Origin: Lentisphaeria bacterium | GTDB lineage: Bacteria > Verrucomicrobiota > Lentisphaeria > Victivallales > UBA1829 | NCBI GenBank assembly: GCA_003526375.1 | Contig: DPDG01000107.1 | Location: 70,245-134,244 of the forward strand | Direction: 5' to 3' | Length of the DNA: 64,000 nucleotides | Shown here: in pieces, positions 24,961 to 33,549 of the stretch | Layout of the letters: each line of letters starts with the position of its first letter | Numbering within the stretch: the first letter of the stretch is position 1 | Translations under genes and position numbers: made by a program | The notes under the pieces: model-generated | Database searches by the model: none | What the model saw: only the letters and a program-made list of their open reading frames with translations | Told to the model about the DNA's origin: nothing

Positions 24961-25067
24961 CGCTCCCGGAATAACGGACAGGGTCAATTTGGTTGCGAAC
25001 CATATTTCCTCCAAATTTGCGTCCTTGCTTAGATTCTGTCCGTTATTCCGGGAGCGAGCTTTTTTTT
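24961..25067 (+). terminator. Large conserved hairpin with T-run after cassette 2
   Basis: A 21-bp perfect stem (24961-24981 with 25036-25056) encloses a 54-nt loop differing at only three positions from cassette 1, followed by AGC and a T-run. Two stem positions differ from cassette 1 and both are compensated. Confidence 0.75.
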
Positions 25068-25155
25068 AGATAGCGAGATTGCGAAGTTGCGAGATAGCGA
25101 GATAGCAAGATAGCAAGATAGCAAGATAGCGAGATAGCAAGATAGCGAAGTTGCG
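25068..25155. repeat. 8-bp tandem repeat array, 11 units
   Basis: Units of AGATAGCG, AGATAGCA, AGATTGCG and AAGTTGCG follow the terminator. The array is longer and more degenerate than the one at 23532-23595. After it come the AAAAGGAA/TTCCTTTT hairpin (25164-25183) and then about 270 nt (25184-25452) in which I see no gene or clear element. Confidence 0.85.
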
Positions 25156-25452
25156 AAGTATGGAAAAGGAACGGATTCCTTTTGAGCTTTCTCAGAGGAA
25201 GTAGATTATTCCAGTTCGCAACATTCGTCTTTCAAGCTTTTTACTTCTCTTTATGGGCACTCTATCCGCAGTCCGTCTTTCCAGTTTTCCAGTCCTTCTT
25301 GTCCTTATGGCGCCCGGAATCTGAACCCCCTACGCGGCAAAAAAAACAGGACGCGAACCGTTGAATGCAAAGAAAAGAGCGACCGAAATATAAACGAAGC
25401 AGTTCTTTCCTGCCATGAAGCAATCTCCAGCAAAGATGCCGTGAACAGAAAA

Positions 25453-25528
25453 TGGCATCCCCTACGGGATTCGAACCCGTGTTACCAGGATGAGAACCTG
25501 GTGTCCTAGGCCTCTAGACGAAAGGGAC
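25453..25528 (-). tRNA. tRNA-Glu (CTC)
   Basis: This 76-nt cloverleaf on the minus strand has anticodon stem CCAGG/CCTGG with loop TTCTCAT (anticodon CTC). The T-arm is GGGTTCGAATCCC, the discriminator G, and the CCA end is encoded. It closely resembles standard bacterial tRNA-Glu. It is last in a cluster of three. Confidence 0.95.
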
Positions 25529-25539
25529 AAGGTCTGAAA

Positions 25540-25615
25540 TGGCATTCCCAACGGGATTCGAACCCGTGTTACCAGGATGAAAACCTGGTGTCCTAGGCCT
25601 CTAGACGATGGGAAC
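25540..25615 (-). tRNA. tRNA-Glu (TTC), copy 1
   Basis: This 76-nt cloverleaf on the minus strand has anticodon loop TTTTCAT (anticodon TTC). The acceptor stem has a G-U first pair, the T-arm is standard, and CCA is encoded. Nearly identical to the neighbour at 25634-25709. Confidence 0.95.
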
Positions 25616-25633
25616 ACACTGATTCTATCAAAA

Positions 25634-25709
25634 TGGCATTCCCAACGGGATTCGAACCCGTGTTACCAGGATGAAAACCTGGTGTCCTAGGCCTCTAGAC
25701 GATAGGAAC
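25634..25709 (-). tRNA. tRNA-Glu (TTC), copy 2
   Basis: This 76-nt cloverleaf on the minus strand has anticodon TTC. It differs from copy 1 at one acceptor position (C to T at position 6, giving a wobble pair). It is first in the cluster, 14 nt after the predicted transcription start. Confidence 0.95.
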
Positions 25710-25729
25710 ACAAAATCAACAGAGCTGAT

Positions 25730-25757
25730 AATCTACTCGAAAAATCTGATTTGTCAA
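25730..25757 (-). promoter_or_regulatory. Promoter of the tRNA-Glu cluster
   Basis: On the minus strand TTGACA (25757-25752) and TAGATT (25735-25730) are separated by 16 nt, placing the start a few bases before the first tRNA. Confidence 0.6.
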
Positions 25758-25773
25758 GTAAAAAACCGGCATT

Positions 25774-26319
25774 TTAACGGATAATTTTCGAAATTGTTTT
25801 GAAATCGGGATGAGAAGCGTCCCGGAGCAACATGAAAAGCAGCATTTCCGATGTCACGATATGGATTCCGCTGCTCCGCATGAACGCGAGCGCGGCGGTT
25901 TGATCCGATTCCCTGCGGGAAGCCACGCAGTCTTCCGGCACGTAGACCTCGTAACCGCGGGATACGGCGTCGATGGCGGTCTGGAGCACGCAGACATGAG
26001 ATTCCACCCCGACGAGCACCAGGGACCCTTTGGACATCTTCGCCAGCTCTTTACGGTAATCCTCCGTTCCGAAGCAGGAGAAGGAAGTCTTGGAAAGAAA
26101 CGCCGTGTCCGGCGGCAGGATTTCCTTGAGTTCAGGCAGAGTCGCGCCGAGTCCCTGCGGATACTGTTCCGTTGCAACGACGGGAATTCCGAGTGTCTTT
26201 GCCCCCTCCAGCAGAATTTTGATCCTGGGCAGGATCTCTTTGCTCCGTTCGATCGCCCCGCAGAGACGTTCCTGCAGGTCGATCAGCGAAATAATCGTGG
26301 ATTTGCTTTCCGGTATCAT
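25774..26319 (-). CDS. Isochorismatase-family cysteine hydrolase
   Basis: This 181-residue protein has the Asp-Lys-Cys triad of the family: Asp14 in SLIDLQERL, Lys77 in FLSKTSFS and Cys110 in VGVESHVCV. It also has the cis-peptide segment before the Cys. The length and N-terminus resemble the YcaC/nicotinamidase-like branch. Substrate is uncertain. AAGGA precedes the ATG. Confidence 0.9.
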   Translation of the reverse strand: MIPESKSTIISLIDLQERLCGAIERSKEILPRIKILLEGAKTLGIPVVATEQYPQGLGATLPELKEILPPDTAFLSKTSFSCFGTEDYRKELAKMSKGSLVLVGVESHVCVLQTAIDAVSRGYEVYVPEDCVASRRESDQTAALAFMRSSGIHIVTSEMLLFMLLRDASHPDFKTISKIIR

Positions 26320-26347
26320 GTCATTATCCTTCTGTGATGAAAAGAGA

Positions 26348-26417
26348 CAAAAAAGACGTAAAGGACACGAAACCGGACATTCCTGCCCGAATCATCTCTG
26401 AAGTCCTTTACGTCCTT
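26348..26417 (-). terminator. Rho-independent-type terminator after asd
   Basis: A 12-bp perfect stem (GACGTAAAGGAC at 26355-26366 with its complement at 26403-26414) is followed on the minus strand by a T-run (26354-26349). The loop is 36 nt, unusually large. It lies just after the asd stop at 26455. Confidence 0.6.
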
Positions 26418-26454
26418 CCTGGTATGCCGCTGCCGCGGCACGATGCAAATGCTG

Positions 26455-27468
26455 TTACTTGCTGTTCAGGACCTCTGCGATCTGAACCGCATTCAGGGCG
26501 GCGCCTTTCAGAAGCTGGTCGCCGCTGACGAACATCTCAAGACCCTTTTTGTCGTTGCGGGAAATATCCTGGCGGATGCGTCCGACGAGCACATCGTATT
26601 TGCCCGTCGCGTCAACCGGCATCGGATAGATTTTTTCGGCAGGATTGTCGCGCAGTTCCACGCCCGGTGCCGCCGCGATGATCGCACGTGCCTCTTCCGG
26701 GGTGATGTCTTCCTCGAATTCAAGGTTCAGGGACTCGGAATGAGCGCGGAGAACCGGAACGCGGACCGAAGTGCAGGTGATCAGCATCTCAGGCGCGTGC
26801 ATGATCTTCTTGGTTTCATTGACCATCTTGATCTCTTCCTTGGTGTATCCGTTTTCCTTGAACGAGTCAATATGCGGGAACAGGTTGAATGCGATTCTCT
26901 GCGCCATGACCTTGACCTCGACCGGCTTGCCTTCAAGAACGGCTCTGGACTGATCGATGAGCTCCTGCATTGCGGGAGCTCCGCCGCCGGATGCCGCCTG
27001 ATAGGTCGAGGCAATCAGCCGCCTGACCTTTTTCGCCTTGTGCAGGGGGTATACCGCGACAGCCATGATGGCGGTCGTGCAGTTCGGGTTTGCGATGATT
27101 CCCTGGTGCTTGAACGCATCTTCCGGATTGATTTCCGGGATCACCAGCGGAACGGTGTCAACCATGCGGAACGCGCTGGAGTTGTCAATCATCACGCAGC
27201 CGGAATCCACACAGGCTTTCGCAAATGCTTCGGATGTGGAGCCGCCCGCACTGAAGAGAGCGTAGTCAACGCCTTTGAAGGAGTTTTCCGTCAGTTCTTC
27301 CACTGTGATCTCTTCGCCCTTGAATTTGAGTTTTTTACCGGCGGAACGCGATGACGCAAGAAGTTTTATGGAGGACACCGGAAAATTGCGCTTTTCCAAT
27401 GTTTCCAACATTTCAATTCCGACGGCGCCGGTGGCACCTACGACTGCTACACTCTTAGCACTTCCCAT
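26455..27468 (-). CDS. asd: Aspartate-semialdehyde dehydrogenase
   Basis: This 337-residue protein starts at the ATG at 27468 (MGSAKSVAVVGATGAVG). GGAG lies 10 nt upstream and the length then matches the family; longer in-frame starts lack ribosome sites. It has the NADP-binding GATGAVG, the catalytic Cys in IANPNCTTA, the substrate-binding QAASGGGAPAM segment and a C-terminal RAHSESLNLEF histidine motif. It reduces aspartyl phosphate to the semialdehyde, the branch point to lysine/diaminopimelate, threonine and methionine. Confidence 0.97.
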   Translation of the reverse strand: MGSAKSVAVVGATGAVGIEMLETLEKRNFPVSSIKLLASSRSAGKKLKFKGEEITVEELTENSFKGVDYALFSAGGSTSEAFAKACVDSGCVMIDNSSAFRMVDTVPLVIPEINPEDAFKHQGIIANPNCTTAIMAVAVYPLHKAKKVRRLIASTYQAASGGGAPAMQELIDQSRAVLEGKPVEVKVMAQRIAFNLFPHIDSFKENGYTKEEIKMVNETKKIMHAPEMLITCTSVRVPVLRAHSESLNLEFEEDITPEEARAIIAAAPGVELRDNPAEKIYPMPVDATGKYDVLVGRIRQDISRNDKKGLEMFVSGDQLLKGAALNAVQIAEVLNSK

Positions 27469-27731
27469 TTTCAGGCAGCTCCGATTTTGTTTGTTTTTCA
27501 TCCGTGAAAATTCACATAACTTCTTCACCAAAAAGAAGTCCGTGTAATTTAACCCCGTTTTCCGTTTTTTCAATGAAAAAACTGCAAAAAAGAGAGTTTT
27601 CTCTCTGTCTTGAACGCTGCGCGGCTGCCAGGTAAACGAAGGACTTTCCTGAAGCCGATCTGCAGTGGAATATGTTTCATTGGAGCATCACTGTTTTTCT
27701 GAAGAAAAAGCCTTTTTTTCATTTTTCCCTA

Positions 27732-27759
27732 TTGACAATCCCGATTTTCCGTTTATAAT
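27732..27759 (+). promoter_or_regulatory. Promoter of the lacI gene at 27808
   Basis: TTGACA (27732-27737) and TATAAT (27754-27759) are both perfect with a 16-nt spacer. The preceding stretch 27574-27731 shows no gene. Confidence 0.75.
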
Positions 27760-27774
27760 ATTGGAATATTCAAT

Positions 27775-27787
27775 GCAAACGTTTTAA
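27775..27787. promoter_or_regulatory. Candidate LacI operator, autoregulatory
   Basis: GCAAACGTTTTAA lies just after the predicted start and before the lacI ATG at 27808. It matches the AAACGTTTT core seen at 7068 and 7159. Repression of the regulator and perhaps of the downstream glycosidase is likely. Confidence 0.55.
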
Positions 27788-27807
27788 CCTGAGCATGGGA
27801 CGGCAGT

Positions 27808-28833
27808 ATGGCAGTTACAATCATGGACATTGCAAAAGCTTCCGGGAAAAGCTATCCGACGGTAAGCCGCGCAATGAACGACCATCCGAAAATCAGCGAA
27901 AAGACCAAACGGGAGATCCGCGCGGTTGCCGCAAAGCTCGGATACCGTCCCTCTTTTGCCGGAACGGCTCTGAAAAAGGGGCGCACTTCCACATTTTCCA
28001 TCATCGTTCCCGATCTTGCCGACCCTTATTATGCAAAGTTCATCAGCTTCTTCAAGCATGCCGCGCAGGAAAAAGAGTTCGATGTTGTTGTTTATGATTA
28101 TGAACGCCGCCCCGATCTGGAACGGAAATATCTTGAACGCATGATGAGCGGCTGCTGCGATGGCGCGGCGGCATTCATCACCAGTTTTCTTCATACGCAC
28201 GATCTTGTGGAAGAGCTCTGGAATGCCCGGATTCCGCTGGCGGCAATCGGTACGCCCCATGAATTCGCGGAAAACGCGAAATATGACTGGGGCTCGATTG
28301 ATACCGATTCCTCCGTCCTGAAAATCCTGCGGCATCTGAAGCGGCAGGGCAGGCGCCGTCTTGTCTGTCTTCAGGAACCGCAGCCGGAGGAGATCCGCTG
28401 TCTCCTGTCGAAATATCTGGAGGGGCTTTTGAACAGAGCCGGTTTGCCTTTTTCTTCCGATTCCTGTTTCATATTGCATTCCAGGGGTCAGAATCAGGCT
28501 GAGGAAGGATTCAATGCCGGGCTGAGCCTGCTGAAAAACAATCCGGAAGTGGATATGATCTGGGCGCGCAACGGATTTCAGGCATACGGGCTGCTGCTTG
28601 CGGCGCATCGCTGCGGACGGAAAGTGCCGGAAGATCTCGCGGTCATCATAAATGACAATACCTGGATCAGCCGTTATTCGATTACGCCGCTTTACTGTCT
28701 CGACCAGCATCTTGATGAATTGGCGGGGCGGACGTTTGAGGTTCTTTACGGCAGGGCCACATCCCGCGAATGGGAGGAGCCGCGGCGTTTTCTGATTGCA
28801 GCGGATGCTGTGATTTTCAATGAGCATCCTTAG
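27808..28833 (+). CDS. LacI-family transcriptional regulator
   Basis: This 341-residue protein has an N-terminal helix-turn-helix (TIMDIAKASGKSYPTVSRAM), the hinge helix YRPSFAGTALKKG and a periplasmic-binding-like effector domain (STFSIIVPDLADPYYAKF onward). It precedes and is co-oriented with a GH106-like glycosidase gene 108 nt downstream, its probable target. Its own promoter carries a LacI-type operator. Confidence 0.95.
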   Translation: MAVTIMDIAKASGKSYPTVSRAMNDHPKISEKTKREIRAVAAKLGYRPSFAGTALKKGRTSTFSIIVPDLADPYYAKFISFFKHAAQEKEFDVVVYDYERRPDLERKYLERMMSGCCDGAAAFITSFLHTHDLVEELWNARIPLAAIGTPHEFAENAKYDWGSIDTDSSVLKILRHLKRQGRRRLVCLQEPQPEEIRCLLSKYLEGLLNRAGLPFSSDSCFILHSRGQNQAEEGFNAGLSLLKNNPEVDMIWARNGFQAYGLLLAAHRCGRKVPEDLAVIINDNTWISRYSITPLYCLDQHLDELAGRTFEVLYGRATSREWEEPRRFLIAADAVIFNEHP

Positions 28834-28941
28834 AATTCCAACCGTCGCCGCGGCGGTGGCGCATTACATGATTCCGGATTCAATCAGACGGTTCACATAA
28901 CAGCAAACACAAGAAAATATAATTTCAAGGCGGTAAAAAAT

Positions 28942-31347
28942 ATGAGTAATCCCGAAGAATTCAAACCTGTACCGTTCTATTTCATCAACACGACACGGAA
29001 AGAGGAACTTTCCCCTGCCGAGGCGGGAAAGGCGATGAAGCGTCTGAAAGACGCCGGATACGGGGGATGCATCTTCTTCAATAAACCGCCTACGGGGTTT
29101 TCGCGGGAGGAATATCTTTCCGACTACTGGTTTGAAGTGACGGAGAATTTCATCATTGCGGCGGGAGAACAGCAGTTGGAATTCTGGATCAATGACGGTT
29201 ACGACTTTCCGCCCGGAGATGTTGCGGGACGGATCGAAGCGGTTGCTCCGGCTCTGAAACAGCGGCGGCTGAAACGTTTTCCGGACGGACATATCGAAGC
29301 CGTCGAAGTGGACTGGGGATTTCCTGCCTTCGAGGAGCCGGAGAGTTCCCGTCTTTTCATTGAGCTTCTTTATGAGGAATACCGCAAACGGCTCGGAAAG
29401 TATTTCGGGAATGGAATCACCGGATTTTTCTCCGATGCGGATAACCGCCGGGTCAATCATTTTACTCTGCCGCTGCTCAATGGCGAAACCTATTACCCGT
29501 GGTCGCGCGATTTCGGCGGTGAGTTCAGAAAACGTTTCGGATATGAGATCGGGCCGCGCCTCTCCGAGCTGTTCGACGGGACTTCGCATTCTTTGAACCA
29601 CGATTACTGGACGCTTGCCGGTGAACTCTATCAGCGCTGGTTCCGCAACAATTATGAATGGTGCCGGAAACACGGGCTCAAATACGCGTTTCATACCTCG
29701 GATACCGGGCCCTTTTCCCTGAAAGAGTGTCCGCGCAGCTCCCTGTTCTGGGAGGGAGAGCCGTTGAAACTGCTGGAGCATTCGGACTGTCCCGGCACGG
29801 ATCACGAGCTGGCGGCTCTGGACGGGGGAACTCATTACGATAAACGTTTCTTTTTCCCGGAGGCGTCACTGGGGGGAGGAACGGAAAAATTGTACAACTG
29901 TAATTTTTCTGAAACGAAATTCGATCTGCGGGCGAAATATGCTTCATCCGCCGCATTCCTGCATAAGAAAGAACGTGTGCTTTGCGAGGCGTTCGCAGCG
30001 ACCGGATGGGGGGCTGATCCTGCTTTACTGAGGCGGATTGCCGCATGGCAGATCATGCAGGGGGTGAATTTCTTTGTCCCTCATGCCGTGCATCACCGCT
30101 TTTTCGGAGAGACCAAATATTTTGCACCGCCTGAATTCCTGCACGGTTCCCTGCGTCACGGGGTGCGCGAATTCAACGAGTTCCTGAGTCGTTTTTCATG
30201 GATTGCGGCACAGGGAGAGTATGTCGCCCCCATCGGCGTGGCGGATCCTTCGCCGGAGATTCTCGCGGGACGTGCGGAGGGAAAACCGCTTTTCGACCTC
30301 TGCGACCGTCTGAACCGGCAGAGTCTCGGTTATGTGATCACGGACCGGGAACACGCCTCGCAGTTCCCGGTCCTGCTGGACCCGCTGTCCGGGAAAATGC
30401 CGGAGCTGCCGGAGGCGGATGCCTCGTTCGACGGCGGGGAACTGGCATGGATGAGGCGGCGTCTGCCGGACGGGACGGAATATATTCTGGCTGCGAACAT
30501 CTGGTCGGATCACGCGCTTTCCGGACATTTGACTTTCGGTGAACGGAAGGTCGAAGTTGAACTTGCATCCGGTGAAATTGCCGTTATCGGCGGGCCTTAC
30601 GAGAACTTCCGTTCTCCGTCCCGATACGGGAAAAGGCAGACGCTGAAAATGGCAAGTGCCCCGGTGCGCGATGGAGAAAACCTGATTCCGATGCATACGC
30701 TCAGGAGCTGGGTGAATCAGGACGTTCTGCCGGGAATGCGCATTCTTGTGCCGGAATGCCTGACTGGGAAAGTTCAGTGTGACGGCAGGTTTCTTGCCGA
30801 CGGAGAGAAATGCTGTGTTTTTGATGACGATTATCAAAGTTTCCCTGCTCCGGAAGAAGCCGGGCGGCATACTTTGATTTTTGATTCGGAACCGCTTTTC
30901 AGGACGCCGGTCCTGCTTGCCGGAGATTTTCTGGTGTGTCTCGGCGGAACCGGGGGGCGCCGGAAGAAACTCCATGAGTATTACCAGCTTGCCATTGCGG
31001 CTCCGGAAGCATTGACCGCCGTATTGCATTCCCCGCAGCCCATGCGGATCGGTGAATGGACGGAGCAGGGACTGCCGTTCTATTCCGGTTCTGTCTCCTA
31101 TGAATTCGCGGTGGAGGGAGAGTTCCATGCCGCCGAACTTGAGTTGAAAGTGTCAGGCATCTGCGAAATTCTGCTGGACGGGAAATCTTCGGGGCGCCTG
31201 ATATGGCCGCCTTACCGTATGCCGCTGGGAGATTTGAGCGGCAGGCATCGCATTTCCGTCAGGGTATGGAACAGTTCCGCAAACCGTCTTGACGGTTATT
31301 GCGCCCCCGGCGGGTTGTCGGAGCTTCCTGTTTTGAATTACGTATAA
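28942..31347 (+). CDS. GH106-like (alpha-L-rhamnosidase-type) glycoside hydrolase
   Basis: This 801-residue protein has no signal peptide, so it is probably cytoplasmic. The N-terminal two thirds resemble a TIM-barrel enzyme of the GH106-like group: VPFYFINTTRKEELSP, the glycine-rich GYGGCIFFNKPPTG, FWINDGYDFPPG, GFFSDADNRRV, WEGEPLKLLEH and ATGWGADPALLRR. The C-terminal ~200 residues form a beta-sandwich like those of GH2/GH106 proteins (FAVEGEFHAAELELK, ICEILLDGKSSG). It follows a LacI regulator. It probably cleaves an imported oligosaccharide, but the family number and substrate are tentative. Confidence 0.65.
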   Translation: MSNPEEFKPVPFYFINTTRKEELSPAEAGKAMKRLKDAGYGGCIFFNKPPTGFSREEYLSDYWFEVTENFIIAAGEQQLEFWINDGYDFPPGDVAGRIEAVAPALKQRRLKRFPDGHIEAVEVDWGFPAFEEPESSRLFIELLYEEYRKRLGKYFGNGITGFFSDADNRRVNHFTLPLLNGETYYPWSRDFGGEFRKRFGYEIGPRLSELFDGTSHSLNHDYWTLAGELYQRWFRNNYEWCRKHGLKYAFHTSDTGPFSLKECPRSSLFWEGEPLKLLEHSDCPGTDHELAALDGGTHYDKRFFFPEASLGGGTEKLYNCNFSETKFDLRAKYASSAAFLHKKERVLCEAFAATGWGADPALLRRIAAWQIMQGVNFFVPHAVHHRFFGETKYFAPPEFLHGSLRHGVREFNEFLSRFSWIAAQGEYVAPIGVADPSPEILAGRAEGKPLFDLCDRLNRQSLGYVITDREHASQFPVLLDPLSGKMPELPEADASFDGGELAWMRRRLPDGTEYILAANIWSDHALSGHLTFGERKVEVELASGEIAVIGGPYENFRSPSRYGKRQTLKMASAPVRDGENLIPMHTLRSWVNQDVLPGMRILVPECLTGKVQCDGRFLADGEKCCVFDDDYQSFPAPEEAGRHTLIFDSEPLFRTPVLLAGDFLVCLGGTGGRRKKLHEYYQLAIAAPEALTAVLHSPQPMRIGEWTEQGLPFYSGSVSYEFAVEGEFHAAELELKVSGICEILLDGKSSGRLIWPPYRMPLGDLSGRHRISVRVWNSSANRLDGYCAPGGLSELPVLNYV

Positions 31348-31372
31348 GCCGGAAAATAAAGACGGAAGACAG

Positions 31373-31401
31373 TTGACAAAAAACGGGGTGCATTGTACAT
31401 T
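31373..31401 (+). promoter_or_regulatory. Candidate promoter before the YugP-type protease gene
   Basis: A perfect TTGACA (31373-31378) and a weaker TACATT (31396-31401) are separated by 17 nt. Confidence 0.5.
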
Positions 31402-31408
31402 ACGCAGG

Positions 31409-31534
31409 ATGAATATCGTGCGGGATATGATCTTTCCGGCAGGCTGGAAGAATCTTCCGCTTTGTTTCCGGCGGTATGCAAAAAGTGAAGATGTGCTTCC
31501 GGAAAAGGAACAAGAGCCGGAGAACGATGTCTGA
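31409..31534 (+). CDS. Possible small ORF, 41 codons
   Basis: An open frame runs from the ATG at 31409 to the TGA at 31532-31534 (MNIVRDMIFPAGWKN, ending EPENDV). The predicted start of transcription falls almost on the ATG, so it could be a leaderless small gene, but no ribosome site is present. Weakly supported; it may be just 5' untranslated sequence of the next gene. Confidence 0.2.
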   Translation: MNIVRDMIFPAGWKNLPLCFRRYAKSEDVLPEKEQEPENDV

Positions 31535-31571
31535 AAGAAAATGAAAACTGCGGCATAAGGAGTTGACGGCT

Positions 31572-32261
31572 ATGTTTTATATTGAACCCATGTATCTTGT
31601 TTTTGCAATTCCCGGGCTCATCGTTGCGGGACTTGCCTCCATGTATACTCATACCATGTTCATGGAATATTCACGCAAGCGGGCATCTTCCGGCATGACG
31701 GGAGCCGAAGCGGCGGCGCGCATGCTTTCACGCGCGGGAATCAATGACGTCAGAATCGAGCGTGTCGACGGATTTCTTTCCGATCACTATGATCCGCTGG
31801 CGAAGACGCTCCGCCTGTCTCCTAAGGTTTATGACGAGGATTCGCTTTCTGCGATCGGAGTCGCCTGTCATGAGGCGGGACACGCGCTTCAGCACGCCGC
31901 AGGGTATTTCCCGATGCACATCCGCAGCCAGCTTGTCCCGATGGCGAATATCGGTTCCTACCTTTCTTACGGCGCCATTATTCTCGGTTTCATTCTGCAA
32001 GCCGGACATCTTGTGATGCTCGGCGCAATCCTGTTCAGCGCGGTCGTGCTGTTCTCGATCGTCACGCTTCCCGTCGAATGGGATGCGAGCGCAAGGGCGA
32101 AAAAGCTGATGGTTTCCAGCGGAATTGTTTCCGAACAGGAACGCGACGGCGCGGGCAAGGTCCTGAACGCCGCTTTCATGACTTACGTTGCGGCGGTCAT
32201 CAGTTCCCTGCTGACGCTGCTTTATTATCTGCTCCGGGCAAGCAGTATGAACCGTGATTGA
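31572..32261 (+). CDS. Membrane-bound zinc metallopeptidase, YugP/PF04298-like
   Basis: This 229-residue protein starts at the ATG at 31572. AAGGAG (31557-31562) is 9 nt upstream and would directly abut the alternative TTG at 31563. One N-terminal membrane segment (residues 5-25) is followed by the zinc site HEAGH (His100, Glu101, His104). Two or three hydrophobic segments follow (about 120-165, 200-222). The LSPKVYDEDSLSAIGVACHEAGHALQHA segment is diagnostic of this family. The role in bacteria is poorly known; it presumably degrades membrane-associated proteins. It is followed by a HIT-family gene 27 nt later. Confidence 0.92.
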   Translation: MFYIEPMYLVFAIPGLIVAGLASMYTHTMFMEYSRKRASSGMTGAEAAARMLSRAGINDVRIERVDGFLSDHYDPLAKTLRLSPKVYDEDSLSAIGVACHEAGHALQHAAGYFPMHIRSQLVPMANIGSYLSYGAIILGFILQAGHLVMLGAILFSAVVLFSIVTLPVEWDASARAKKLMVSSGIVSEQERDGAGKVLNAAFMTYVAAVISSLLTLLYYLLRASSMNRD

Positions 32262-32288
32262 AAATAACCGGCAACAAAGGATAGAACG

Positions 32289-32720
32289 ATGAAAGACTGT
32301 ATTTTCTGTAAAATCATCCGCGGCGAGATTCCTTCCGTCAAAATCTATGAGGACGATCTTGTTTATGCCTTCATGGATATCGCGCCGATCAACTTCGGGC
32401 ATACGCTCGTCATTCCGAAAGAGCATCACACCAGCACCGCCACGATTCCGGAGGCGACCTGCGGGCGCATGTTCCATGTCGGAGCCAGAATCGGCGTTGC
32501 AGTCAAGCGCGCGCTGGATGCGGATGCATTCAATCTGCATCTTGCGGACGGCACCTGTGCCGGGCAGGTCGTCATGCATGCTCATCTGCACGTGGTTCCG
32601 CGGAGTACGGACGACTCTTTCCATTGGAACTGGCGCCAGCTCAAATACGAGTCCGATGCAGTGCGCGGCGAGATCGCGGAGAAGATGCGCAGGGCGCTCA
32701 AGCTGAATCCGGACGAATGA
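32289..32720 (+). CDS. HIT-family nucleotide-binding hydrolase
   Basis: This 143-residue protein has the histidine triad HAHLHV (His97, His99, His101), the N-terminal CIFCKIIRGEIPS zinc-linked motif, and FMDIAPINFGHTLVIPK. It belongs to the Hint branch that hydrolyses AMP or GMP phosphoramidates. AAGGAT precedes the ATG. Confidence 0.95.
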   Translation: MKDCIFCKIIRGEIPSVKIYEDDLVYAFMDIAPINFGHTLVIPKEHHTSTATIPEATCGRMFHVGARIGVAVKRALDADAFNLHLADGTCAGQVVMHAHLHVVPRSTDDSFHWNWRQLKYESDAVRGEIAEKMRRALKLNPDE

Positions 32721-32771
32721 ACTTCATTCAAAAAACTGGTTTGATGCCGCGATGCTTTGCATCGGGGTAGT

Positions 32772-33527
32772 TCATTTCATGTTTTCAGGTTCGACTGCCA
32801 CGTTCCAGAGGCACTGCCAGATGGTTTTGACGAGGACAAAGAGATCGTGGCTCTCTATGATGATTGCGTAATTCTCCTTTACGGCGGAAATGATTGCGAT
32901 TTTTTCGTCATAGAGATAGAGTCCGGCGATGTCTTCGCTGATCGGCGCGGGGAGGTAACGGACGCGGCGCAGGTTTTCCGGTCCCGGCTGCATATAGTCC
33001 AGCGGGATTTCCTTGGAAGGATTGCGGATTGCATTGGACCAGATTCCGCGCGCGATCCGGCGCCTGTAAAATTCCGCAAGATATTCTTCGGTGTTCCTCT
33101 GGAACATTTCCTGAACGGAGCCGAAGTAGAAATATTCTCCGGATTTCACGTTGAGGAGCCCTTCATCCACCTCATATTGTGCTTCGGGACCGCTGTAAAA
33201 GTGAATGCGCGGGCGGCGTGTGCCTCCGAGATACAGCTCCCGAAGTCCGGGAAGCACGGAGTCCAGCGCATTTTTTCTCCGGTTTTCAATTTCCTGAAGA
33301 TTCGCAGGATCTTCCGCGCAGAACCGCTTGCGCCCGCCGGAAAAACTCTCCGAGACCAGATGTTTCGACTTCAGGATATCAAGGACATCGTAAACGGTGG
33401 GATGCTTGAAGCCCGTATGTTTTGCCAGTTCGATCGCCGATGCCGAACCGAGTTGAAGCAGCGCCATATAGACTTTTGCCTGCCTGCCGTTCATATCCAG
33501 TTCCGCAAGCTGTTCAATGAAATTCAT
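32772..33527 (-). CDS. TrmB-family transcriptional regulator
   Basis: This 251-residue protein has an N-terminal winged helix (residues 8-75, AKVYMALLQLGSASAIELA, HPTVYDVLDILKSKHLV), a short coiled segment, and a TrmB-type C-terminal domain (RIHFYSGPEAQYEV, IISAVKENYAIIIES). TrmB regulators in archaea and bacteria commonly sense sugars. It is divergent from a PHP-domain gene and an EamA transporter. A 6+6 palindrome (33550-33569) in the shared region is a likely operator. GGAGGG precedes the ATG. Confidence 0.9.
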   Translation of the reverse strand: MNFIEQLAELDMNGRQAKVYMALLQLGSASAIELAKHTGFKHPTVYDVLDILKSKHLVSESFSGGRKRFCAEDPANLQEIENRRKNALDSVLPGLRELYLGGTRRPRIHFYSGPEAQYEVDEGLLNVKSGEYFYFGSVQEMFQRNTEEYLAEFYRRRIARGIWSNAIRNPSKEIPLDYMQPGPENLRRVRYLPAPISEDIAGLYLYDEKIAIISAVKENYAIIIESHDLFVLVKTIWQCLWNVAVEPENMK

Positions 33528-33549
33528 CCGGGAAACCCTCCTGTTTTAA

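Noticed and set aside
23532..25155. CRISPR array
   Set aside because: The repeats are 8 bp and directly adjacent with no spacers. They are simple tandem repeats.
25310..25370. tRNA-like 3' end fragment
   Set aside because: The stretch CCCGGAATCTGAACCCCC resembles a T-arm, but the stem does not pair and the loop has the wrong length.
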